The notes below the pieces were generated by a model that was not told where the DNA came from, ran no database searches, and was given only the letters and a program-made list of their open reading frames with translations. A DNA stretch of 28,581 nt, from assembly GCA_002104895.1 (NCBI GenBank), contig MCFG01000570.1:1-28581 (forward strand), read 5' to 3'. This DNA is from Anaeromyces robustus. Lineage: Eukaryota; Neocallimastigomycota; Neocallimastigomycetes; Neocallimastigales; Neocallimastigaceae. A program made the translations under genes and the position numbers. Below, in pieces: positions 10,916 to 21,948 of this stretch (the stretch's first letter is position 1; every line of letters begins with the position of its first letter).

Positions 10916-11184
10916 TAATATAATGGTAATTTTTATTAAAAATTATATATATATATTATATATGTAAAGTAATATTAATTCTTTTTTAAAAAAAAATATT
11001 TACTTATTTTTTCGTTGAATTCAGTTTCAGTTACAGATGGAAGTCCTGCAACTTTTCTTTTTAAATTGTATTTATGCCAGTCTTGTTTGTAATGAATTCT
11101 TTGAGCTTCAATGTTTTGGAAAATAACTTTACAAGTTAAACATGTGAAAGTGGTAGTATTTCCTGATATGATAATTGGTTCCAT
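9436..11184 (-). CDS. REI1: REI1/ZNF622-family cytoplasmic 60S ribosomal subunit maturation factor, four exons
   Basis: Exons on the minus strand are 11184-11004, 10826-10763, 10569-10267 and 10069-9436, separated by GT-AG introns of 177, 193 and 197 bases. Together they make 1182 bases, or 393 residues plus TAA, with phases matching at every junction. Finger 1 is in exon 1 (FTCLTCK...HYKQDWH). Finger 2 is split across exons 2 and 3 (CEACKKIF...HEISKKH). Finger 3 (CLFCDF...HMTVEH) spans exons 3 and 4. Finger 4 is TCIYCERMF...HMLAKGH. An acidic Asn/Asp-rich linker lies before finger 3. The stretch HSFFVPDVEYLSDLKGLINY and the LILPSGAHVGHRDYKKYY region are hallmarks of Rei1/ZNF622. Family members bind late pre-60S particles in the cytoplasm and help recycle shuttling assembly factors such as Arx1 and Alb1. 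Introns are nearly pure A/T; intron 1 holds a (TAA)n array. It is a vertically inherited housekeeping gene (inference), unlike its intronless neighbours. Confidence 0.93.
10867..10911. repeat. (TAA)n microsatellite in REI1 intron 1
   Basis: An uninterrupted run of AAT/TAA trinucleotides lies inside the first intron of the REI1-type gene. Confidence 0.85.
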
Positions 11185-13062
<1,878 letters not shown>

Positions 13063-13131
13063 AAAAAAGTAAACAAAAACAAAAATAAAAATAAAACTAA
13101 AACTAAAAATAAAAATAAAAATTATTAAAAT
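13063..13131 (+). promoter_or_regulatory. T-poor A/C-rich leader of the hydrolase gene
   Basis: Just before the ATG the plus strand becomes strongly A-rich with scattered C and few T (repeated AAAAC/AAAAT units). A similar leader precedes the acyltransferase gene. It is probably the 5' UTR; I infer this from position and strand asymmetry only. Confidence 0.4.
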
Positions 13132-14115
13132 ATGGAACAATTATTAGTTCAAGAATGGGATAAAACTTTTCCTAAAAGTGATAAAGTTGACCATAAAAAA
13201 GTTACTTATAAAAATAGATTTGGTATTACTTTAGCTGCTGATATGTATGTACCAAAAAGTGCTACTGGAAAATTACCAGCTATTGCTGTTAGTGGTCCAT
13301 TTGGTGCTGTTAAAGAACAAAGTAGTGGTTTATATGCTCAAGAATTAGCTGAAAGAGGATATTTAACTATTGCTTTTGATCCATCCTATACTGGTGAATC
13401 TAGTGGTGAACCAAGATATGTAAATTCTCCAGATATTAATACTGAAGATTTCCAAGCTACTGTTGATTTCTTATCTGTTCAAGATAATGTTGATCCAGAA
13501 CGTATTGGTATACTTGGTATTTGTGGTTGGGGAGGTTTAGCTTTAAATACTGCTTGTATTGATACTAGAATTAAAGCTACTGTTTCCAGTACTATGTATG
13601 ATATGAGTAGAGTTGCTACTAATGGTTATTTTGATAGTGCAAATACTGAAGAAGCAAGATATGAAAGTAAAAAGGCATTAAATGCTCAAAGAATTGAAGA
13701 TTTTAAGAAAGGAGAATATAAATTAGGTGGTGGTGTTGTTGATCCATTACCAGAAGATGCTCCATTCTTTGTTAAAGATTATCATAGTTATTATAAAACT
13801 GAAAGAGGTTATCATAAACGTTCCTTAAATTCTAATGGTGGCTGGAATGTTACTGGTGGATTATCTTTAATGAATACTAGACTTCTTCAATTTAGTAATG
13901 AAATTAGAAGTGCTGTTTTAATTATCCATGGTGAAAAGGCTCATTCTTGTTATTTCAGTAAGGATGCTTACGCTAATATGATAAAAGATAGTAAATATAC
14001 TGATAATAAAGAATTATTAATTATTCCAAATGCTGTTCATACTGATCTTTATGATCAAAAGAATATTATTCCATTTGATAAAATTGATAGTTTTTACAAA
14101 ACTTATTTAAAGTAA
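13132..14115 (+). CDS. Alpha/beta hydrolase with Cys nucleophile motif (bacterial YcjY/dienelactone-hydrolase-like)
   Basis: A 327-residue intronless ORF. Visible landmarks are the early strand PAIAVSGPFGAVKEQSSGLY (oxyanion-side region, about residues 49-68), AFDPSYTGESSGEPR (81-95), the nucleophile elbow GICGWGG (129-135) with Cys131 in place of the usual Ser, IHGEKAHS (265-272, where an acid residue is expected), and VHTDLYD with candidate catalytic His303. Dienelactone hydrolases use a Cys nucleophile in a similar elbow, so a C-C or ester-cleaving hydrolase is likely, but the substrate cannot be read from sequence. There is no signal peptide, so it is probably cytosolic. The protein pattern is that of a widespread bacterial alpha/beta-hydrolase group, and with no intron this suggests horizontal acquisition (inference). 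Codons are strongly A/T-ending, so it is adapted to this genome. It lies 1.6 kb upstream of the acyltransferase on the same strand. Confidence 0.88.
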   Translation: MEQLLVQEWDKTFPKSDKVDHKKVTYKNRFGITLAADMYVPKSATGKLPAIAVSGPFGAVKEQSSGLYAQELAERGYLTIAFDPSYTGESSGEPRYVNSPDINTEDFQATVDFLSVQDNVDPERIGILGICGWGGLALNTACIDTRIKATVSSTMYDMSRVATNGYFDSANTEEARYESKKALNAQRIEDFKKGEYKLGGGVVDPLPEDAPFFVKDYHSYYKTERGYHKRSLNSNGGWNVTGGLSLMNTRLLQFSNEIRSAVLIIHGEKAHSCYFSKDAYANMIKDSKYTDNKELLIIPNAVHTDLYDQKNIIPFDKIDSFYKTYLK

Positions 14116-15642
<1,527 letters not shown>

Positions 15643-15711
15643 CATAAATAAAACAGAAACAACAATAACAATAACAACAATAAATAATAAATAAAAAATA
15701 AATAATAATGT
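15643..15711 (+). promoter_or_regulatory. A/C-rich leader of the acyltransferase gene with a short upstream ORF
   Basis: A T-poor leader (AACAACAATAACAAT units) precedes the start. An ATG at 15708 opens a frame of eight codons (MYESKNNV) that stops at 15732-15734. It overlaps the main start at 15712 and could reduce or tune initiation. Confidence 0.45.
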
Positions 15712-15741
15712 ATGAAAGTAAGAATAATGTATGAAAGTAAG
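15704..15741 (+). repeat. 19-bp tandem duplication across the start codon
   Basis: AATAATGTATGAAAGTAAG occurs twice back to back, at 15704-15722 and 15723-15741. Only the second copy continues in frame as MYESKNQF. Confidence 0.9.
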
Positions 15742-17112
15742 AATCAATTCAATGTAAAATTTAGAAAAAGGGAGGAGAATGAAAATAATAATAATACTAA
15801 TAGTAATATAAGTTCTGAATATATATTAAAACAAGAACAAGAAGAAAAGAAAGATAAACCTATTCATATATCAAGTAATTATAAAAGAGAAAGACTTTAT
15901 TGGGTCGATGCTCTTAGAGTTTTAGCCAATTTTTTAGTTATATTTATTCATTGTACTGGAGTAGATTTAAAACCTGTACCATTTAAATCACGAAATTGGA
16001 AATATTTATATTTTTATAATGGTTTAGCTAAACCATGTGTTCCTTTATTCATTATGATAAGTGGTCTTTTATTTTTAGATCCTAAACGACCAATAACTTA
16101 TCGTTCTATATATACAAAAAGTATACCACGTCTTTTAAGAAGTTATTTTTTTTGGTCATGTTATTATAGTATTGTAAATGATATGTTTATTAATATTAAT
16201 GAAATTCAATATCATTTCAGTCGTACACTTATTCGTGATACTATTAAAAAATGTATTTTAGGTGGAGGTCATCTTTGGTATTTAAATTTTGCTATGGGAC
16301 TTTATATTCTTACACCGATATTTCGTGAACTTATTTATAAAAGTAATACTACTACAACTACTATTACTACTACTACTAATAATAATAATGATAAAACTAC
16401 AATAACAAATACTACTATTAATAATGATACTGCAACTACTATCACTACTACTACTACTACTACTACTACTAATAATAATAATAACATTGCTTGGTATACA
16501 ACTAGTTTAAGTATTATTTTTGGACAATTTTTACCAACGGTATGGGATTTTCTTGATACCTTTACAAAAAGAGGAGGATCTGTTGGTAGAGATTTTTGTG
16601 AAACTTTACGTCTTACACCTATTACAGGTTTTATTAATTATTTTATGTTAGGATATTTATTAAATGCTAAAATTTTAACCAAAAAATGGCAAATTTATTC
16701 TTTTTATGGTATAGGTATTTTAGGTATTTTATCAACTTCTATTTTAAGATTTATTGGTAGTTATAAATTAAGACGTGAATCCCCAGGTTTTAATGATAAT
16801 AATAGTTTTAATGTAACTATGGCGACTGTAGGAATTTTTATATTTTTTAAATATTTTGTTCATAACTATTTACAAAATCATTTATTAAAACGACCAAATT
16901 TTAAAAAAATTTTATTAACTCTTTCGGATTGTTCTTTTGGTATTTATTTAATTCATATGACCGTTTATCATAGTATTTATAAATTAAAATTTCATCCTCA
17001 ATCTTTTAATCCTTTATATTGTGCACCAATTTATTCTATTCTTGTTTATTTTTTAAGTTTTCTTTGTACCTATCTATTAAAAAAACTTCCAATATTAAAA
17101 TATTTTGTATAG
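15712..17112 (+). CDS. Acyltransferase-3 (OafA/WecH-type) multipass membrane protein
   Basis: A 466-residue intronless ORF from the ATG at 15712. The next in-frame ATG (15727, residue 6) is probably the ancestral start. A hydrophilic N-terminus rich in Asn, Glu and Lys is followed by YWVDALRVLANFLVIFIHC. Here Arg69 and His80 form the R-X10-H motif typical of acyltransferase family 3, which moves acyl groups, usually acetyl, across the membrane onto sugars or other acceptors. Further family-like segments are PLFIMISGLLFL (111-122), GGHLWYLNFAMGLYILTPIF (185-204), and a C-terminal SFGIYLIHMTVYH (408-420). Roughly ten membrane segments are visible. Residues about 211-258 are a Thr/Asn-homopolymer insertion in a loop. 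The closest look is bacterial, so horizontal transfer is likely (inference). The acceptor is unknown; cell-wall or secreted glycan acetylation are possibilities. Confidence 0.88.
   Translation: MKVRIMYESKNQFNVKFRKREENENNNNTNSNISSEYILKQEQEEKKDKPIHISSNYKRERLYWVDALRVLANFLVIFIHCTGVDLKPVPFKSRNWKYLYFYNGLAKPCVPLFIMISGLLFLDPKRPITYRSIYTKSIPRLLRSYFFWSCYYSIVNDMFININEIQYHFSRTLIRDTIKKCILGGGHLWYLNFAMGLYILTPIFRELIYKSNTTTTTITTTTNNNNDKTTITNTTINNDTATTITTTTTTTTTNNNNNIAWYTTSLSIIFGQFLPTVWDFLDTFTKRGGSVGRDFCETLRLTPITGFINYFMLGYLLNAKILTKKWQIYSFYGIGILGILSTSILRFIGSYKLRRESPGFNDNNSFNVTMATVGIFIFFKYFVHNYLQNHLLKRPNFKKILLTLSDCSFGIYLIHMTVYHSIYKLKFHPQSFNPLYCAPIYSILVYFLSFLCTYLLKKLPILKYFV
16340..16488 (+). repeat. In-frame ACT/AAT trinucleotide tracts coding Thr and Asn runs
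   Basis: Repeated ACT/ACA and AAT codons encode runs of up to nine Thr and five Asn inside the acyltransferase. The tract lies between two membrane-segment blocks, so it probably forms a soluble loop. Confidence 0.85.
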
Positions 17113-17519
17113 AACAAAAAAAAAAAAAAATAATAATTATAATAATAATAATAATAAAAAAATTAAATTAATAAATAAATAAAATACAAAAAATAAAAAC
17201 AAAAAAAACAAAAAATAATAAAAATAAAAATAAAATTAATAAATAAATAAAATACAAAAAAATATATATATAAGAAACTTTAAAGAAATAAAAGATAAAG
17301 TAAAATTATACAAAAAAAAAAAATTAAATAAATATAAAATAAAATAAAATAAAATAAAATAAAATATAATAAATAATAAATAAAATATAATAAATAATAA
17401 ATAAAATATAATAAATAATAAATAAAATATAAAAAAAAAAAATAAAAAAAAATTAACTCTTATAGATTATAATTCTTATTGTTGTATTATTGCTTTGTTG
17501 TATTGTTTGTGTTATCCAG
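17113..17519. other. AT-rich intergenic tandem repeats
   Basis: Poly-A runs and imperfect tandem repeats of AAAATATAATAAATAATAAAT type (about 17335-17430) lie downstream of the acyltransferase. Nothing coding is seen. Confidence 0.5.
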
Positions 17520-17568
17520 TTTTTTTTTTTTTTTTTTTTTTAGACTAAAGAAAGAGAATACATTTCCA
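17520..17568 (-). mobile_element. Very short retroposon tail, family 2 (copy 1)
   Basis: A T21 run is followed by a 28-base segment beginning AGACTAAAGAAAGAGAATAC. The same segment, 26 of 28 bases identical, follows the T run at 18166-18185. Read on the minus strand this is a conserved 3' terminus with a poly-A tail, as left by severely 5'-truncated non-LTR insertions. Imperfect copies of a GTTATCCAG/GTATTACCCAG sequence on both sides could be a target-site duplication. Confidence 0.55.
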
Positions 17569-17591
17569 TGTTGTATTACCCAGTATTGATG

Positions 17592-18140
17592 TTTTTTTTT
17601 TTTTATAGCACACAATTCGTACATCATCTTTATTTTTTTTTTCTCATAACACACAATTTGTATATTATCTTTATTGAATTTAAATATTAAAATACATGAA
17701 TCATAAAAAACACATAATGAAAAAAAAAATGATACTAAAAAAAATAAAAAGACCAGTAAAATATTATAGATAATAATAAATAATACTGGAGGGAAAAAAA
17801 AGTAGTATAATAATATTTAAAAACAATAAATCCATACAAGCCCTTAATTCTAAATATAGAATTAAAGTAAAATTGATCTATCCTATTCCACTTGGGTCGG
17901 AAATAGGATCGGCATTTGCCCTACTAGGCTGTCCTACTGTGTTATCAGCATTGACGTTCCTGGAGAGGTTGGTTTTAAATTTATTGAACAATATATGTTG
18001 TCTTTTACAGACAACAGGCATGATATCATTCAATAGAGCTGTAAATCGCAACAAGAATGGAAATTTTGAATATGTACCAGATTCAGTCTGATACTTAATA
18101 CAAACATTCCCATTCCTTTTTGTATGGATAATTGTTATTT
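17592..18140 (-). mobile_element. 5'-truncated LINE copy A
   Basis: A T run (17592-17604) is followed by the LINE 3' terminus, ATAGCACACAATTCGTACAT in this copy. A second T run and a second copy of the same terminus come next (about 17644). Then follow the 3' UTR and the last about 85 codons of the LINE ORF up to about 18140, closely matching 26385-26890. The C-terminal reading (…NADP/PSG type ending, stop at 17878-17880) is kept. The rest of the element is missing. Confidence 0.85.
17878..18140 (-). pseudogene. C-terminal fragment of LINE ORF (copy A)
   Basis: Reverse-strand reading corresponds to the last residues of the 481-residue ORF at 26621-28066, including the VCKRQHILFNKFKTNLSRN region. 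There is no start and no upstream portion. It cannot be functional alone. Confidence 0.8.
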
Positions 18141-18165
18141 ATTTCATTAAGACAGATTCTGTATC

Positions 18166-18213
18166 TTTTTTTTTTTTTTTTTTTTAGACTAAAGGAAGAG
18201 AATACACTTCCAT
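18166..18213 (-). mobile_element. Very short retroposon tail, family 2 (copy 2)
   Basis: A T20 run (18166-18185) is followed by AGACTAAAGGAAGAGAATAC and eight further bases, the partner of the segment at 17541-17568. Confidence 0.55.
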
Positions 18214-18224
18214 TTTTATTTATT

Positions 18225-18361
18225 ATAAATAATTATTAATACATTTAGATATAGTACATAAATAAAAATAGATTAAAATAAAAAAAAAAAAAAATACTAT
18301 CTAAAAGTCTATAACATAAATTTAATATATATAAAAAAATATAATAAATATCTGAAATAAT
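18225..18361. repeat. Direct repeat, copy 1
   Basis: This aligns over about 135 bases with 18529-18661, sharing AATACATTTAGAT, TAGTACAT, AAATAAAAATAGAT and TTTCTGAAATAAT-type blocks. Offset is about 304 bases. Confidence 0.7.
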
Positions 18362-18496
18362 ATAATTTTGAGATATTATTATTAAGTCTTATCGATTTGA
18401 CGCTCTTGGTAATAAAGAGTGTTGATTTATACCGATCAATTAACAACTCCAAAAAACTGTATATGACTGGCACTGTTTTTGTTAAAAAGTGAAACA

Positions 18497-18498
<2 letters not shown>

Positions 18499-18532
<34 letters not shown>

Positions 18533-18661
18533 ATAGTTATTAATACATTTAGATTTAGTACATAGATAAAAATAGATAAAAATAAAAAAATATAAGCTAT
18601 TTAAAAGTTTATAATATAAATTTAATATAAAGAAATGTATTATAAATTTCTGAAATAATTA
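18499..18661 (-). repeat. Direct repeat, copy 2, preceded by T30
   Basis: The second copy starts immediately after a T30 run (18499-18528), which suggests it is the 3' end of a minus-strand retroposon. Between the two copies a less AT-rich stretch (about 18390-18498) has an open minus frame of 62 codons that I do not recognise. Confidence 0.55.
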
Positions 18662-18673
18662 TAATATATTTAT

Positions 18674-19125
18674 AAATAACTGTCTAAGTTATTTTTGCGA
18701 AATAGATTATGATATAAACACTAAAAATTGTTTTATTAAAACACAAGTTTTATGATTAAGTTTTAAATATAAAATTTATTTATAAAAATTTATTAACTAA
18801 TTTATTATTTTATTAACTAAACTATTTTTATTATTAATAGTAGTTTTTATATAATAAATTGACTAAGCTATTTATTCTGAAATAGTAGTTATTAGAAACT
18901 ATTTTAAAAGTGTTTTTAGAAATTGTTTTCGAGCTATATTATTTAATTAAAATATTTTAGAATCTTTTGTTATTTTTATATTAATTAATTATAAATTGTA
19001 TATAATTTATATAAATTTAATATTTAAATTTAATAATATTTTTAAGAATTGATTTGGTTTATGATAATATTAATAAAGATATTACTTAAAAGTATAATTT
19101 TATATTAAATTTTATTATGATTGTT
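18674..19125 (+). repeat. Dispersed repeat, copy R (inverted relative to copy L at 5780-6563)
   Basis: It begins at the palindrome AAATAACTGTCTAAGTTATTT and aligns block by block with the reverse complement of 5780-6563. It is a shorter copy, lacking about 300 internal bases. It could be a solo LTR or a fragment of an unknown element. Confidence 0.65.
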
Positions 19126-20101
19126 AATTTTTTTTGTTATTATGTTTAATATAATTTATTTATTTAATATATTTAATCATTAATACTTTTATTTAATTTG
19201 AAAGAATCCAAGACTTAAAATAAAATATTTATGTATTATACATAAAACATAAATATATTATTTACATGTGATTAATAAAATGGTATGCAGGACTTTTATG
19301 TGCGCTGGTCGCTTTTAATAGTATAATTATATTTTGTTAATTATTTTATTAATTATTTATTTTTATTACCAGAAAAATACCTCCGATCTAATAATTCCAA
19401 GACGAAGGATTATTAAAATTGAAAAATTTAAAAATAATATAAAAATTAATAATTTTAAATAGTTATTTAATATCTAATATATAAGAATATAAACTAATAT
19501 ATTATAAAATATATATTAAGAATATAGTAATAATATAAGAGTTATTTAAAATAATAATATATTTAACTATATAACAATATATGAATTATTATGTATAGTA
19601 ATATATTTAGCTATATAATAATAATAAATTATTACTATATTTTGATTATACTTTAATATACTATAATATTAATAATACATGAGAATATTAAAAATACATA
19701 TAATAAAATATATTATATAATATATAAAAATAAAAGAATTATTTAATTTAATATAATAAAGAATAAATATTTAATATATAATAAAAATATAAATATAAAT
19801 ATATAAATTATTTTAATAATTATTATTAAAAAAAAGATATAAATTTAATATTTAATAATTATTATTAAATATACTACGCATATTTCTACACCTATTGGTT
19901 TTATATAAATTTAAATGTTGACAATGATAATACTAATATTTTTTTTTGTGTTTGATATATTTTTTATAAAAATTAAATATATTTATTAAAGTTTATTAAA
20001 TTAATATAAAGCGTAAGTATAGTATTAAATAATGTGGCTTGATATAAGAAATATACATTTATATAAATTTTGAATCACAGGTAACACCAAGATAATGATG
20101 T
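19126..20101. other. AT-rich DNA with isolated GC-bearing hairpin patches
   Basis: No gene is seen. GC-bearing spots occur at about 19289-19315 (GGTATGCAGG...TGTGCGCTGGTCGC) and 19380-19412 (hairpin TAATAATTCC/GGATTATTA), and as TAATGTGGC at 20030-20038. A 7-bp stem TTTATGT/ACATAAA lies near 19230. Confidence 0.45.
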
Positions 20102-20980
20102 GTTGTACCATATTCAACATATCCAGGAGAGTTGCATTTCGCAATGTTGCAATTCTCAATGTTGCAATTCAAAAAATATTATATAAAATAATAAAATTAT
20201 TTAGTATTTTTTATTTAATAATATTTAATATTCCTTTTTTTTTTTTTTTTTTTTTTTTTAAACATAATAATAATATTATTTATTAATAAATATATTAATA
20301 TTTTTCAAACTAACTCAATTCAATGAAAATAAAAATTCTTTAATCATTATTATTGAGGTATATTTATTTTTTCAGAATAATTTTGACAATCAATTATTAA
20401 TTATAATTTATAATTTTAGTGATCATCTTTCATTTGTTAAAATTTATATTTATTTAAATCAAATAAACAATTAAACCTTAATTCAACAATATTATTTTTA
20501 TTATAACCATTTTTAACAAGACTCGAATTCCAGTTTTTAAAATTTCTTCCATTTTATATTAGAAATTTTACAAATCAGAAAAAATTTAATAAATATATTT
20601 AAGTGTCTAAAGTTTATATTATTGTTTTTTTTATTATTCATTTATCAAAAAAATAAACTAAATATATTTAATTTTATAATGAATTTTTATTATTTTTAAT
20701 TTTTTTTTAGTAATTTTAAGTAATTAATAAAAAGAGAAATATTTATTTATTTTCTATTCATTTATTTTTATATATTTTTATATATTTTTTATTTTATTTT
20801 TTTAAATTATATATTATTTTATTTCATAACGTGGCTTTCATAATTTCTGTAAAAAAAAATTTCATTTCTTAATTTATTTTTTATGTCCCTCATTTCAAAA
20901 ATTTAATATGCAATGCGCCCTATATCATATTGCTAAATGCAACATTGCGAAATGCAACGTTGCACCATATTAAACATATC
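20102..20980. mobile_element. MITE-like element with 20-bp inverted repeats and 22-bp flanking direct repeats
   Basis: GTTGCATTTCGCAATGTTGC (20131-20150) is the exact reverse complement of 20939-20958, and the match continues imperfectly inward for about 13 bases. Flanking direct repeats at 20102-20123 and 20959-20980 are 20 of 22 identical, and the right one abuts the inverted repeat exactly. The about 790-base interior is A/T-rich with a T24 run and no coding capacity, so the element is non-autonomous. The left end also has a 15-bp tandem repeat (CAATGTTGCAATTCT-like). A 22-bp target duplication would be unusually long. Confidence 0.6.
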
Positions 20981-21009
20981 TTCATTATATGCTGATATTT
21001 TTACTCCAG

Positions 21010-21090
21010 ACATCAACGGCCATGAATAAAGCAATTGAAGCGGATATCTTAAGAGAAACCATGACGATAAAAGAAGAATTGGATTCATGA
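21010..21090 (+). pseudogene. Possible terminal-exon remnant of an unidentified gene
   Basis: After a pyrimidine-rich acceptor-like TTTTTACTCCAG, a much less AT-rich stretch encodes TSTAMNKAIEADILRETM and six to eight further codons before a TGA at 21088-21090. Composition and codon choice look coding. I see no upstream exons and do not recognise the product. It directly follows the MITE-like element, which may have disrupted the gene. Confidence 0.35.
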
Positions 21091-21634
21091 ATGTTTAAAT
21101 TTTACTGTAGATACATAAATTCAGAAATATTTATTTATTTATCTTTATTTTTTTTTTTTTTTTTTTTTTTTTATAAATAAAAGAGAAATTTATAACATTT
21201 ATTAAATACCTTGATATTTCTTATTTTTAAATTTTACTTTTTAATATATAAAATAAAAAATTATGAAGATTAAACAATTTTTCTCAAATATTTTTTTTAA
21301 TGTAATAATAATAATAAATAATAAATAATAATAATAATAATAATTTTAATTTTAATAATAATAATAATAAATAATAATAGTTAATAATAAATAATACTAA
21401 TAAATAATAATAATATTATTATTACTATTATTATTATTATATATATTAAAAATGTTTTAAATAAGATGAGTTTTTTCCTTTTATACAGTAATTGTAGTAG
21501 ATATCTATTATATAATAATATTTTATAATTCAAATAATTCAAATAATAATAATTTATAAATTAATTAATAAATTAATTTTATATTAAATTTTATTTTAGT
21601 ATTATTTTAAATATTTTTTGTGTTACGACAGTAG
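21091..21634. other. AT-rich intergenic DNA with (TAA)n tracts
   Basis: A poly-T run (about 21149-21172) and imperfect TAA/ATA trinucleotide arrays (21305-21440). No gene is seen. Confidence 0.5.
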
Positions 21635-21752
21635 TACAAATGAAAAATATATGAATATACAAATGAAAAGGTAAGGCAGGTAATTCAATTCTGATATATT
21701 CATGTGAAAATCACATGATAAATTTATAAAAAAAAAATATATATAAATAGCT
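21635..21752 (+). promoter_or_regulatory. Candidate promoter of the lysozyme-like gene
   Basis: Two direct copies of TACAAATGAAAA (21635-21646 and 21658-21669) precede a perfect palindrome, CATGTGA-AAA-TCACATG (21701-21717). Twenty-four bases after it lies TATAAATA (21742-21749). The ATG is 200 bases further on. A palindromic CATGTG/CACATG site beside a canonical TATA box would suit an activator dimer, but this is inference from pattern only. Confidence 0.5.
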
Positions 21753-21948
21753 TCAAAATGAATTATCATTCATTAAAGTAAAAATCAAAATTATATATAT
21801 ATATATATAAATAAATAAATAAATAAATTAATAAATAAATAACAAAATAAATAAAAATTTCAAAATAAAAGAAATTGAATTTTTGAAAAAATTAAATAAA
21901 ATATATAAATATATATATAAAATAAAAAAAAACCATAAAGAATTAATA

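Noticed and set aside
21883-21948. Longer N-terminus (22 residues) for the lysozyme-like protein
   Set aside because: The extension starts at TTG, is Lys/Tyr/Ile low-complexity, and would bury the signal peptide. The ATG at 21949 is the natural start.
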